This document shows, piece by piece, positions 42,828 through 50,856 of a stretch of DNA of 64,000 nt; position 1 is the stretch's first letter; each line of letters opens with the position of its first letter. The position numbers and the translations under genes are program-made. The notes beneath the pieces are model-generated. The model had not been told where the DNA came from. It made no database searches and saw only the letters and a program-made list of their open reading frames with translations. Source of the DNA: Roseateles_B sp041912595 (lineage in GTDB: Bacteria; Pseudomonadota; Gammaproteobacteria; Burkholderiales; Burkholderiaceae_C); the NCBI GenBank assembly GCA_041912595.1, contig JAYRMR010000025.1, positions 1 through 64,000 of the forward strand, written 5' to 3'.

Positions 42828-44159
42828 ATGGTTACCAGCAGTGCCCTGCCCCTGAATTCTTTGAGCGCGGTCAGCCCCGGCGGGGCCGATTCGAAGCAGG
42901 AAAACGTCGCCCCGGGCGACATCGCCGTGGGGGTCGTGATCGGGCGGGCGTCCGAGTATTTCGACTTCTTCGTCTACGGCATCGCCTCCGTGCTGGTCTT
43001 CCCGGCCCTCTTCTTCCCCTTCGCCAGCCCGCTCACGGGCACGCTCTATGCCTTTGCGCTCTTTGCGCTGGCCTTTGTCGTGCGGCCGGTCGGCTCGCTG
43101 CTGAGCATGGCCATCCAGCGCCGCTGGGGTCGCAGCGTCAAGCTCACCGTCGCGCTGTTCCTGCTGGGCGCGTCCACGGCGGGCATGGCCATGCTGCCGG
43201 GTTATGCCAGCCTCGGTTCCTCGGCCATCTGGCTGCTGGCGCTCTTCCGCGTGGGCCAGGGCCTGGCGCTGGGCGGCTCGTGGGACGGCCTGCCCTCGCT
43301 GCTGGCCCTGAACGCCCCCGAGCACAAGCGCGGCTGGTACGCCATGCTGGGCCAGCTGGGCGCGCCGCTGGGCTTCTTCGTGGCCAGCGGGCTCTTCGCC
43401 TACCTCTGGACGCACCTGAACAGCGCCGACTTCCTCTCCTGGGGCTGGCGCTACCCCTTCTTCGCGGCCTTCTCGATCAACGTCGTGGCGCTGTTCGCGC
43501 GCCTGCGCCTGGTCGTCACGCACGAGTACGAGCGCGAGCTGCAGGCCCACGAGCTGGAGCCCTGCAACGAGGGCGAGCTGATGCGCCAGCAAGGCCACAA
43601 CGTGCTGATCGGTGCCTTCGCCTCGCTGTCCAGCTACGCCCTCTTCCACATCGTCACGGTGTTCCCGCTGTCCTGGATCCTGCTGTTCGCAAAGCAGGAC
43701 GTGGGTGACTTCCTCGTGGTGCAGGTCGTGGGCGCACTGCTCGCCGCCGCGGCCATGCCGCTGTCCGGCCTGCTGGCGGACACCTTCGGCCGCCGCCGCA
43801 CGCTGGGCGCCGTGGCCATCGCCATCGGGCTCTTCGCGCTGGCGACGCCCCCGCTGCTCAAGGGCGGCGCGCTGGGCCAGGACATGTTCATCCTCGTCGG
43901 CTTCATCCTGCTGGGCCTGTCCTATGGCCAGGCCGCGGGCACGGTGACGTCCAACTTCCTGCCGCAGTTCCGCTACACCGGCGCCGCCCTGACGGCCGAC
44001 CTCGCCTGGCTGCTGGGCGCCGCCTTCGCCCCGCTCGTGGCGCTGGGGCTCTCAGCGGAATTCGGCCTGATCTCGGTGAGCCTCTACCTGCTCTCGGGCG
44101 TGGCGGCCACGCTGCTGGCGCTGCGGGTGAACCGCCGGCTGCAGACGATCAAGGACTGA
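42828..44159 (+). CDS. MFS transporter, metabolite:H+ symporter type
   Basis: A polytopic inner-membrane transporter of the metabolite:proton symporter branch (ShiA/ProP-like). From the ATG at 42828 it is 443 aa with 12 hydrophobic segments; an ATG at 42795 adds 11 residues but overlaps the FNR-like palindrome. Family segments are ASEYFDFFVYGIASVLVFP, RPVGSLLSMAIQRRWGR (loop 2-3), GLALGGSWDGLPSL and ADTFGRRRTLG (loop 8-9). Substrate unknown. It diverges from cyoA over a short spacer and ends before an intrinsic terminator. Confidence 0.88.
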   Translation: MVTSSALPLNSLSAVSPGGADSKQENVAPGDIAVGVVIGRASEYFDFFVYGIASVLVFPALFFPFASPLTGTLYAFALFALAFVVRPVGSLLSMAIQRRWGRSVKLTVALFLLGASTAGMAMLPGYASLGSSAIWLLALFRVGQGLALGGSWDGLPSLLALNAPEHKRGWYAMLGQLGAPLGFFVASGLFAYLWTHLNSADFLSWGWRYPFFAAFSINVVALFARLRLVVTHEYERELQAHELEPCNEGELMRQQGHNVLIGAFASLSSYALFHIVTVFPLSWILLFAKQDVGDFLVVQVVGALLAAAAMPLSGLLADTFGRRRTLGAVAIAIGLFALATPPLLKGGALGQDMFILVGFILLGLSYGQAAGTVTSNFLPQFRYTGAALTADLAWLLGAAFAPLVALGLSAEFGLISVSLYLLSGVAATLLALRVNRRLQTIKD

Positions 44160-44180
44160 CGCCGCCTCCGCGCCAGGGGA

Positions 44181-44205
44181 AACGGACGCCGCGGCGTCCG
44201 TTTTT
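44181..44205 (+). terminator. Intrinsic terminator of the MFS gene
   Basis: AACGGACGCC (44181-44190) pairs with GGCGTCCGTT across GC and is followed by a T-run. It starts 22 bases after the MFS stop; the A-side could also serve the converging LysE gene only weakly. Confidence 0.85.
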
Positions 44206-44224
44206 CATGGGCGCGCCGCCGCCG

Positions 44225-44836
44225 TCAGCCGCGCAGGGGCAGCGCCGCTCCCAAGGCCATGAAGACCCCGCCGCACGCCCTGGTGAAGCGCCGCCCCACG
44301 CGCTGCAGCCAGGGGCTGATGCGATGCGCGGCGCTCGCGAGGCCCCATTCGGTGAGGAACTCCACCACCGCGAAGGTGCCGGCGAGGATCGCGAACTGCC
44401 CCCACAGGCTGCGGGCCGGATCAATGAACTGGGGCAGGAAGGCCGCGAAGAACAGCAGGCCCTTCGGGTTCGTCAGCGCCGACAGCGCGCCCTGCCGGAA
44501 CATCGAGCCGCCGCTGCGCGGGGCCGCCTGGGCGGGCAGGTCCACGCCGATCGGCGGCGAGCGCCACACCTGCACGCCCAGCCAGAACAGGTAGGCGCCG
44601 CCGACCCACTTCAGCACCGTCAGCCACAGCAGCGAGCTCTTGAGCAGCGCGCCGATGCCGAACATGGACAGCGCGATCACCCCCACGAAGCCGACGGCGC
44701 CGCCGCAGATGGTCCACAGGGCCCGCTGCCGGCCATGCAGCGCGCCATGCGTCAGCGCCAGCAGGCCGTTGGGGCCGGGGGACAGGGACAGGCCGGTCGC
44801 GGCCAGCAGGTAGAGAAACCAAGTGTCGAATGCCAT
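44225..44836 (-). CDS. LysE/RhtB-family amino acid exporter
   Basis: A 203-aa inner-membrane exporter with six hydrophobic segments. SLSPGPNGLLALTHGALHG is the family signature in the first loop, and GGAYLFWLGVQVWRSPP and ALTNPKGLLFFAAFLPQFI are the other conserved blocks. Substrate (an amino acid or homoserine lactone-like compound) cannot be predicted. Confidence 0.92.
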   Translation of the reverse strand: MAFDTWFLYLLAATGLSLSPGPNGLLALTHGALHGRQRALWTICGGAVGFVGVIALSMFGIGALLKSSLLWLTVLKWVGGAYLFWLGVQVWRSPPIGVDLPAQAAPRSGGSMFRQGALSALTNPKGLLFFAAFLPQFIDPARSLWGQFAILAGTFAVVEFLTEWGLASAAHRISPWLQRVGRRFTRACGGVFMALGAALPLRG

Positions 44837-44899
44837 GCGGCGACTGTCGGGGCGGCCCGCGGCGGCGTCAAGCCTGCGGGCGACACCGCCGCGGCCGGC

Positions 44900-45535
44900 T
44901 CAGGGCAGGCCGTTGGCGCCGTGGCGGCGGAAGGCCGGCCGCTCGCATAGCCGGGCGTGATAGGCCTCCAGCGCCGGGAACGACGGCCGGGCCGGCTGCG
45001 GCGTCTGCCGCCACCGCTCGAGCGAGAGCCCGAGCACCACGTCCGCCAGCGTGAAGGTGTCGCCCGCGGCGTAGGCGCCGGTGGCCTGCAGTTGCACCTC
45101 GAGCACAGCCATCTGGGCGTTCCAACCCTGCAGGCCCTGGGCCAGCAGAGCGGCGTCCTGGTGCGCCGGGCTCTTGCGGATGAGGCCCATGAAGGCATAG
45201 CGCCAGGCGTTGTTCAGCTCCGTGGCCTGCCAGTCCATCCATTGCTCCACACGCGCCCGCGCCAGGGCCTCGGTCGGCAGCAGATCCAGGCGCCCCGCGC
45301 GGGCGGCCACGTAGCGGCACAAGGTGTTCGACTCCCGCAGCACCGCGCCCCCGTCAATCAGCACCGGCACCATGCCCAGCGGGTTGAGCGCCAGGAATTC
45401 CGGGCTCTGGAGCGAGAGTTCGCCGTCGCCCCAGGCCTCGTGCGCGTAGGCGAGGCCGGCTTCGTCCAGGGTCCAGAGCACCTTGCGGACGTTGATCGAG
45501 GAGGCGCGCCCCAGCAGGCGCAATGGCGGGCTCAT
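44900..45535 (-). CDS. Glutathione S-transferase family protein
   Basis: Cytosolic GST, 211 aa from the ATG at 45535 (MSPPLRLLGRASSINVRKVL). The N-terminal thioredoxin-like domain has SSINVRKVLW at the catalytic-serine position, the cis-proline in GMVPVLIDG and the glutathione-binding ESNTLCRYVA. The C-terminal helical domain has FTLADVVLGLSLERW. A longer in-frame extension upstream is low-complexity and not part of the gene. Confidence 0.93.
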   Translation of the reverse strand: MSPPLRLLGRASSINVRKVLWTLDEAGLAYAHEAWGDGELSLQSPEFLALNPLGMVPVLIDGGAVLRESNTLCRYVAARAGRLDLLPTEALARARVEQWMDWQATELNNAWRYAFMGLIRKSPAHQDAALLAQGLQGWNAQMAVLEVQLQATGAYAAGDTFTLADVVLGLSLERWRQTPQPARPSFPALEAYHARLCERPAFRRHGANGLP

Positions 45536-45606
45536 GGTGTATCCGGGGCGGGCCCCGCGTGTCGTCGATGCCCGAAGGCTAGCGCATGGGCGCGGGCCCG
45601 GGGTGC

Positions 45607-46260
45607 TCAATCGCCGAGGTCGATGCGCGACGCGAACAGCGTGGCCGCCAGCCCCGGCGGCGGCGCGTAGTCGGCCATCACCCAGATCTGAGCGTCGGAG
45701 GTGGCGGCCTCTTCGAGCACCTCGAGCAGGACGCGCCGCGAGCTGCCGTCCAGCGCAGCGAAGGGCAGGTCCAGCAACACCAGCGCCGCGCCGCTGGCCG
45801 CCGCTGCCAGCAGGCCCAGCTTGCGCCGGCTGCCGGCGGAAAGCATGAGCAGCTGCTTGTCCAGATGCGGCGTCAGCGCCCAGGCCTGTTCCAGCCCGCT
45901 CGCCACTGCGGTGTTCCAGCGGGGATGCCGCGCCTGCTCGGCGGCCAGCCACGCCCGCGCCGGCTGCCCATCAAGCGCCTCGGCCAAGGGATCCGGCCAG
46001 GCCAGGCTGGCCATCCGCCGTTCGACAGCCCCGGACGCTGCCGGCAGCGCCCCGGCCAGCAGCTTCAGAAACGCCGTCTTGCCCCGCCCTTCTCCCCCCA
46101 GGACCAGGTGCAGGCCCGGCCCCATCTCGAGATCCAGACCGTCCTGCAGCGGATGCGGTCCCGGCCAGACGCCGTGCGGCGGCTGCCAGCGCAGGCCTCG
46201 CGCCCGCAGGCGGGGGGTGTCGTCATGGGAGGCGGCAATCGGCGGGTCCTGGTCGGTCAT
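45607..46260 (-). CDS. Small ABC-type ATP-binding protein (unassigned)
   Basis: A 217-aa soluble protein from the ATG at 46260 (MTDQDPPIAASHDD). Walker A is GGEGRGKT (55-62), the signature is degenerate (LSAGSRRKLGLL instead of LSGGQ), and Walker B is ALVLLDLPFAALD. The Q-loop and H-loop are not clear. Size and order resemble CcmA-like ATPases, but no permease gene is adjacent, so its partner is unknown. Confidence 0.75.
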   Translation of the reverse strand: MTDQDPPIAASHDDTPRLRARGLRWQPPHGVWPGPHPLQDGLDLEMGPGLHLVLGGEGRGKTAFLKLLAGALPAASGAVERRMASLAWPDPLAEALDGQPARAWLAAEQARHPRWNTAVASGLEQAWALTPHLDKQLLMLSAGSRRKLGLLAAAASGAALVLLDLPFAALDGSSRRVLLEVLEEAATSDAQIWVMADYAPPPGLAATLFASRIDLGD

Positions 46261-46551
46261 GGCGACGATGGTAGTGCCAGGCGAGCACGCTGCCGGCCGA
46301 CAGAGCGGGTGCGGAGGCACGCCAGCGCTGTCGGGATATTTGACAAGCACCCGACACAAAGTTCGCTCCACGATCACCTCACGCCCGCAAGTGCTTGAAT
46401 CTGGCTCGCTATTGATACCGGGCACGGCTTATGCGTCCGTGTGGCCTGACGAGGATGGGTCGGCATGATCCGTCGCGATCGCAGGACAGGTCCGCCAGCC
46501 GACCTCCGCCATCGCAGACGCTCATGGAAGGGATGACTTCGTGGAGTTGCC

Positions 46552-47733
46552 ATGAGCCGTCGTCTTCGCTTCGCTTCGATGCTGTCTTCCACCGTCCTGG
46601 CCTGCCTGGGCCTCTGCCAGCAGGCGCTGGCCGGCCCGGCCTTGAACCTCAGCAGTTCACAGTACGTGCAATATGGGGATGGCCAGTCCTACTCGCTGCC
46701 CTTCGCGGTCATCGACCAATGCGGTGGCACCAAGGCCGGATGCCCCTACTACGTGCCGTCCTCGCCCGGGCAGATCGACAACCTCGTCGTCCTGGCCACC
46801 GGCACCGAGAACGGCCCGACGACCACCAACTTCCTGGGCATGGACAACGCCTACCGCACGCCCGACGGTGCGGGTGGCGCGCCCTTCTTCCGGCCCGACG
46901 CCAGCAACTCGCGGGGCTCGCAGGGCAGCATCAACGGCAATCTGTCCAACACCTGGGATGCGTCGCTGAGCTCGCTCAAGACCTTCCTGGGCTCCGAGCA
47001 GATGGTCTTCTTCTTCAACAACAACCAGACCAAGAGCGGCGGCACCGCGACGGAAAGTCTGGCGGCCTGGGCCCGCGTGTGGATCACCGATGACACGGGC
47101 GCCAATCTCGGCTACTACGACTTCACCAACCGCGGCGGCCGCTACGCGCTGTTCACCGAAGGCGGTGGCGGGACCTTCATGGGCGACGTCGGCACCTACA
47201 ACTCGCTAGGCGGCGCACCGCTGGCCGGCGACAACACGGCGACCGACTACGTGCTGTCCGGCGGCGCCATCTGCCGCAACAACTTCGGCATCCCCGTCTC
47301 CTGCAGCACCACCAGCAACAAGCCGGTGGATCACAACCTCGGCGCCAACGAGGCCGCCTACGCGATCCTCTTCCCCGAGCTGAATGCGCAGATGAACAGC
47401 CTGTTCAGCACGGTGCTCGACGACGCCATCCTGTCCAAGTACACCTTCCACGCCGACATCCGGCTGGGCTGCGACGCCGCGACGGCGCCCGGCAACTGCA
47501 CGGGCGATCTGCGGGGCGGCGTTCCCTTCGGCCGGGACCTCAACAACGGCTACGAGCAGATCTTCATGGGCCGCGCAGCGCAGTTCGGCTGCACCGCCAG
47601 CGAGCCCGGCTGCTCGCAGGTGCCGGAACCGGCCTCGCTCGCGCTGGCCCTCGGCGGGCTCGGGGCCCTGGGGTTGCTGACACCGGCCGCACTGCGCCGC
47701 CGCTCGCGCATCTCCGGCGGATCGGCCGGCTGA
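46552..47733 (+). CDS. PEP-CTERM sorting-domain protein
   Basis: A 393-aa exported protein of unknown function. The signal peptide ends QALAG. The body is Asn/Gly/Ser-rich with paired cysteines (CGGTKAGC, CRNNFGIPVSC, CDAATAPGNC), suggesting disulfides outside the cell. A PEP-CTERM tail ends it: PEP at 358-360, a hydrophobic helix and the Arg cluster RRRSR, then seven extra residues. Exosortase A should cleave after this motif and attach or release it at the surface; the exosortase gene is not in the window. GGAG precedes the ATG. The exosortase-associated cluster at 12-22.6 kb is the functional link. Confidence 0.9.
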   Translation: MSRRLRFASMLSSTVLACLGLCQQALAGPALNLSSSQYVQYGDGQSYSLPFAVIDQCGGTKAGCPYYVPSSPGQIDNLVVLATGTENGPTTTNFLGMDNAYRTPDGAGGAPFFRPDASNSRGSQGSINGNLSNTWDASLSSLKTFLGSEQMVFFFNNNQTKSGGTATESLAAWARVWITDDTGANLGYYDFTNRGGRYALFTEGGGGTFMGDVGTYNSLGGAPLAGDNTATDYVLSGGAICRNNFGIPVSCSTTSNKPVDHNLGANEAAYAILFPELNAQMNSLFSTVLDDAILSKYTFHADIRLGCDAATAPGNCTGDLRGGVPFGRDLNNGYEQIFMGRAAQFGCTASEPGCSQVPEPASLALALGGLGALGLLTPAALRRRSRISGGSAG

Positions 47734-47903
47734 TCCGGCGCCGGCTTGCCGCCGGCCGGGCGCCACTCCAGCGTGCCGTCCACCCGCTGGGCCAGGGCAT
47801 CGAGCGCCCGGGCCTCCTCGGCGTGCATCTTGCGTGGCGTGCGGGCCACCCGCCCTGTCGCAGGATCGCGCAGGGTCCATTGCCAGAATTGAACTTGCTC
47901 CAT
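47550..47903 (-). CDS. Small hypothetical protein, 3' half antisense to the PEP-CTERM gene
   Basis: From the ATG at 47903 it gives 117 aa. The first ~55 residues (MEQVQFWQWTLRDPATGR..., then LDALAQRVDGTLEWRP) look like a small conserved betaproteobacterial protein that I recognise by pattern but cannot name. The remainder is Pro/Ala/Ser-rich and lies entirely opposite the last 184 bases of the PEP-CTERM gene. Loss of the original stop, with read-through into antisense sequence, would explain this. An ATG at 47933 is an alternative start, inside a hairpin. Confidence 0.55.
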   Translation of the reverse strand: MEQVQFWQWTLRDPATGRVARTPRKMHAEEARALDALAQRVDGTLEWRPAGGKPAPDQPADPPEMRERRRSAAGVSNPRAPSPPRASASEAGSGTCEQPGSLAVQPNCAARPMKICS

Positions 47904-47922
47904 GCGGTGCATGTTCGGTGCC

Positions 47923-47947
47923 GGGTGGCTCATGGCGTGAGCCACCC
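47923..47947. promoter_or_regulatory. Perfect 10-bp inverted repeat ahead of the small ORF
   Basis: GGGTGGCTCA (47923-47932), tggcg, TGAGCCACCC (47938-47947), with an outer GTG/CAC pairing as well. It covers the upstream start region of the small minus-strand ORF and has no T-tract. It could be an operator or an RNA hairpin affecting translation. Confidence 0.35.
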
Positions 47948-48081
47948 AACACCCGCCTCGCCGCGGGCGATTCCCCATGAACGAGGCGCCTGGCGGCGTG
48001 TCCAGCCGACCCAGGCGCCTCCAGGCCTGCCCGGCCCCGGCCCCTGTCAGGCCGGTGCGGGGCGATGGCGACGGGCGGGTG

Positions 48082-48546
48082 TCAGTTGCCCATGTGCATC
48101 GAGAACTCGGCCCCGTCGGACAGGCGGCACTGGCCCGTCCCCTGGGTCGGCGTGTTCATCGAGTAGGTGCACGAGAGATAGCTGCCGCGGTTGCCCGCGC
48201 CATTGGCCAGGCCCGTGCGACGCGAGTCCTGGTTGCGCGTGGCTTCGCCCGTGAAGGACTCGCCGTTGATGTTGGTCGTGAAGACGCCCTTGCCGTGCAG
48301 GTCGTTCGTGACGGCAGCGATGACCACCCCGTAGCGGGAGGCGAGTTCGTTGCTGGGGTACAGCCGGACCGGGAAGGTCACGGGGGCCGGTGGCGCCACG
48401 GTCACCTGGGCGGGCACCGGCGGCGGGTGCCCGTGCCGTGCCTCGATCGGCACGACGTAGCAACCGGAGAGGGTTGCCACAGCGGCCGCGAGGGAGACGG
48501 CGGCCAGGGTGTGAAGGGAAGGAATCGAGTTGGTCGATATACCCAT
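48082..48546 (-). CDS. Hypothetical lipoprotein
   Basis: A 154-aa protein with a lipoprotein signal (AAVATLSGC, lipid Cys near residue 29) and a Pro/Val-rich spacer. A compact C-terminal domain follows with GESFTGEATR, ANGAGNRGSYLSCTYSMN and GTGQCRLSDGAEF; two cysteines there could form a disulfide. It resembles small conserved lipoproteins of related bacteria, but no function can be given. Confidence 0.75.
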   Translation of the reverse strand: MGISTNSIPSLHTLAAVSLAAAVATLSGCYVVPIEARHGHPPPVPAQVTVAPPAPVTFPVRLYPSNELASRYGVVIAAVTNDLHGKGVFTTNINGESFTGEATRNQDSRRTGLANGAGNRGSYLSCTYSMNTPTQGTGQCRLSDGAEFSMHMGN

Positions 48547-48648
48547 TGGATGGCTTGGTGAGCAGGCACATGCCTGCGTTCGCCAGCGTAGCGGGCACCC
48601 GGCCGACAGGCTTTGGTGAAACTTAAGTGGCCGGCAGCGCCGTCCGGC

Positions 48649-49956
48649 TCAGGCCAGCTGCCGGGTCATCGTCTTGAGCACCGTGTGCAGCATCGCCCGC
48701 AGGCCGCGGGACTCGCCAGCCATCGTGGCGGCCAGCGTCGGGCGCGCCTGCGCGATGGCGGCGTTCTCCGTCTCCACCTCTGCATACAGCGCTTCGGCCT
48801 CCGGCAGCAGGCGCGCCTGCAGGCGATCCAGCAGCCGCTCGGCCGTGCCCCGCGCCAGTTGCAGCGCGGCCCCGGCGGCCAGCAGCAGGGCGCGGTCGAT
48901 CTCCGAGAAATGCCGCACGCCGAGAATCGGCCAGGCCAGCGGCGTCTGCGCGGGCCAGCCCTGCTTGTCGAAGGCCGGCGTGTCGTAGGTGGCAACGCTC
49001 AGGAGGTCATAGAACGGGGCGAGCTGGATGCCCTCGTCGGAGACCACGAAGCTGAGGTTCTTCAAGTGGGCGTCGCTGTTGCCGACCAGCACGTTGAACA
49101 CCAGCCAGCTGAAAAGCCGCGACCGCGCGACGGCCGGACTCCGGCAGGCCTGGGCCAGCGCGGCCAAGGTCTCCATGCTGCCCTGGCTGTACTTGAAGCT
49201 GCGATCCAGCCCCAGCAGCTGGCAGGCGTCGATCACATGGCGGCGTTGCCAGCCCGCGCCCTCGGGAACGCGGTCGAAGCGGTCGATAAGGTACACGGGC
49301 GAAGGCACGTAGCGGCGATGGACGTCGGGCACCTCGAGCCCCAGACGGCGGGCCAGCCGCATCACGAACCATTCGTTGATCACGGAATGGGGGTAGTCCT
49401 CGTCGGGATGATCCGGCTTGAGGATGTGGGTGGACGGCGTGGCGCCGGCGGGCTCGAACAGGGCGTCGCCCTGCAGCACCACGGCCAGCTTGTGCTGTGC
49501 GCCGGCCAGCGACATGCGCTTGATGGCCGCGCGTGTCAGCGGTGCCCGCGGCAGCTGCCGGATGCGGGCCTCCAGCGCGTCGTCCGGGAGCGGGCGCAGG
49601 GCCTCGGCCGCCTGCGGGGCGGCCTCCGGCGGCAGCAACGTCACCGACCCGGCCGACTCCGCGCCATACCAGGCCAGCAGGCCGAAGGCGTCGGCCGACG
49701 CCAGCCGGGCATCCGCCGCCATCAGGACCCGCTGACCTTCCTCCGGCAGCAGGTTGTCGAAGTACCACTGCACCGGCCGGAGGCTGGCGCCGTCCAGGAG
49801 CGGGGCCGCGGTCAAGGGGAGGTGCGGACTGAGCGCGAAGCGCCGCGGGTGCGCCAGCCAGCCGGCGGCGTACTGGAAGCTCCAGAGGCCGGCCACTTCC
49901 CGCAGCGTGCCGACCTCCGCCTGGTTGATCGACGCCCGCAGCGAGCGCTCGGTCAT
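48649..49956 (-). CDS. hipA: HipA-like serine/threonine kinase toxin
   Basis: Kinase of the HipA family; E. coli HipA phosphorylates glutamyl-tRNA synthetase and causes growth arrest. The ATG at 49956 gives 435 aa, the full HipA length. The Ser149 region SLAGAQHK corresponds to the autophosphorylated Ser150 loop of E. coli HipA. The catalytic segment is GNSDAHLKN with Asp295, and the metal-binding Asp317 is in FYDLLS. All key residues look intact. Its ATG overlaps the hipB stop by four bases, so toxin translation depends on antitoxin translation. The target in this organism is unknown. Confidence 0.92.
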   Translation of the reverse strand: MTERSLRASINQAEVGTLREVAGLWSFQYAAGWLAHPRRFALSPHLPLTAAPLLDGASLRPVQWYFDNLLPEEGQRVLMAADARLASADAFGLLAWYGAESAGSVTLLPPEAAPQAAEALRPLPDDALEARIRQLPRAPLTRAAIKRMSLAGAQHKLAVVLQGDALFEPAGATPSTHILKPDHPDEDYPHSVINEWFVMRLARRLGLEVPDVHRRYVPSPVYLIDRFDRVPEGAGWQRRHVIDACQLLGLDRSFKYSQGSMETLAALAQACRSPAVARSRLFSWLVFNVLVGNSDAHLKNLSFVVSDEGIQLAPFYDLLSVATYDTPAFDKQGWPAQTPLAWPILGVRHFSEIDRALLLAAGAALQLARGTAERLLDRLQARLLPEAEALYAEVETENAAIAQARPTLAATMAGESRGLRAMLHTVLKTMTRQLA

Positions 49957-50219
49957 GACCGGCCCTTGCCGCCCGCGGCGTCCTGCAGCAGCGCGGCGAC
50001 GCTCTCCGGCACATCCACCACGACACGGATGCCCAGCCCTTCCAGCACCTGGAAGAGCTTGCCCCACTGCACGGCATCGCTCCCGCGCTCGATCTTGCCC
50101 AGGAAGTTCTCGCTGACCCCGATGCTGCCCGCGGCGTCATCCTGACGGATCTTCTGGGCCTTGCGACTGGCGCGCACCACCTGGCCCAGGGCGGCGGCAT
50201 GATCGATGGAGATCTGCAT
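49953..50219 (-). CDS. hipB: HipB-like antitoxin, XRE-family repressor
   Basis: An 88-aa DNA-binding antitoxin from the ATG at 50219 (MQISIDHAAALGQVVRASRK). The helix-turn-helix is KIRQDDAAGSIGVSENFLGKIE, followed by GSDAVQWGKLFQVLEGLGI. The acidic or small C-terminal tail resembles antitoxin degron-like ends. It lies directly downstream of three palindromic sites that it probably binds to autoregulate hipBA. Confidence 0.92.
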   Translation of the reverse strand: MQISIDHAAALGQVVRASRKAQKIRQDDAAGSIGVSENFLGKIERGSDAVQWGKLFQVLEGLGIRVVVDVPESVAALLQDAAGGKGRS

Positions 50220-50222
50220 GGG

Positions 50223-50246
50223 GAATCCTCGCGTTTGTGAGGATTC
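50223..50246. promoter_or_regulatory. hipBA operator O1
   Basis: GAATCCTC-gcgtttgt-GAGGATTC is a perfect palindrome immediately upstream of the hipB ATG. It overlaps the position of a ribosome site, so binding could block both transcription and loading. Confidence 0.75.
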
Positions 50247-50273
50247 TGTACCAGCAGCGCCCGAGTGGCAACA

Positions 50274-50295
50274 AATCCTCATGGTCGTGAGGATT
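50274..50295. promoter_or_regulatory. hipBA operator O2
   Basis: AATCCTC-atggtcgt-GAGGATT, with the same arms as O1, exactly 50 bp upstream of it. Confidence 0.75.
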
Positions 50296-50323
50296 CCAGC
50301 GGACAGCGAGGGGAAAAATCAAC

Positions 50324-50345
50324 AATCCTCACGATCGTGCGGATT
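50324..50345. promoter_or_regulatory. hipBA operator O3
   Basis: AATCCTC-acgatcgt-GCGGATT, one mismatch in the right arm, again exactly 50 bp from O2. Confidence 0.7.
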
Positions 50346-50407
50346 GAAGCGGGCCCATCGTCCGCCTACTCGGGGTCGGGCGGACGCGCCCCGGAGGCAG
50401 GCAAAGA

Positions 50408-50443
50408 AAAAGCGCCCAAGTCAATCAATGACTTAGGCGCTTT
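50408..50443 (-). terminator. Intrinsic terminator of ssrA
   Basis: On the minus strand AAAGCGCC(T)AAGTCA pairs with TGACTT(G)GGCGCTTT and is followed by a T-rich tail (TTTTTCTTT). It lies about 35 bases beyond the tmRNA CCA end and separates ssrA from hipBA. Confidence 0.85.
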
Positions 50444-50476
50444 GGCGGTCGTGAATCCGGGGGGGATTCACTGAAT

Positions 50477-50836
50477 TGGTGGAGCCGGCGGGAATTGAAC
50501 CCGCGTCCGCAAGCCATCACCGGGCAGTTCTACATGCTTAGCTCTCTGATTTGATTCTCACGGTGCCAACGCGCAGGAGCACGCTTTGGACGCCGCCAGC
50601 TGAATAATCTCGTCGCCTGCCGTACAGCCCGGCCGGCGACCAGCCTATGTGAATGACTCCGCAGGTGTTGCCACCCCAGCCCATAGGCCAACTGTTGCGG
50701 AGCCTCGTGCTAATTAAGCAGCGAGGGCAAACTTTTCGTCGTTTGCAGGTAGTTTTTTCCAGTGGATTTACGAGCGAACTGGTGCTCGGCATGCCCTACT
50801 CCGGATCCGCACCCACGTCGAAACCAGGTCGGCCCC
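50477..50836 (-). ncRNA. ssrA: Transfer-messenger RNA (tmRNA)
   Basis: Rescues stalled ribosomes with SmpB. The 360-nt one-piece form starts GGGGCCGACCTGGTTTCGAC (5' end at 50836) and ends in the tRNA-like half GGACGCGGGTTCAATTCCCG...GGCTCCACCA (50477). The tag reading frame at 50746-50714 reads GCA AAC GAC GAA AAG TTT and ends GCT GCT TAA, giving ANDEKFALAA. Pseudoknot-type repeats occupy the middle. Several short ORFs within it are not genes. Confidence 0.97.
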
Positions 50837-50848
50837 TTTCAGAACTTC

Positions 50849-50856
50849 ATATTATG
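50849..50856 (-). promoter_or_regulatory. Predicted -10 region of ssrA, overlapping the gph stop codon
   Basis: On the minus strand TGGCATAATAT gives an extended -10 (TGG-CATAAT) that includes the gph TAA stop. It sits about 14 bases before the mature tmRNA 5' end, consistent with a short 5' leader removed by RNase P. A TTGAAG further upstream is a poorly spaced -35. Confidence 0.45.

Noticed and set aside
46401..46420. Possible sigma-54 promoter (TGGCTCGCTATTGATA) upstream of the PEP-CTERM gene
   Set aside because: The GG and the expected GC are not at the required spacing, and the -12 element reads GA, so it does not fit the -24/-12 rule.
50538..50792. 84-codon frame within the tmRNA
   Set aside because: It overlaps the structured part of ssrA and is not the tag frame.
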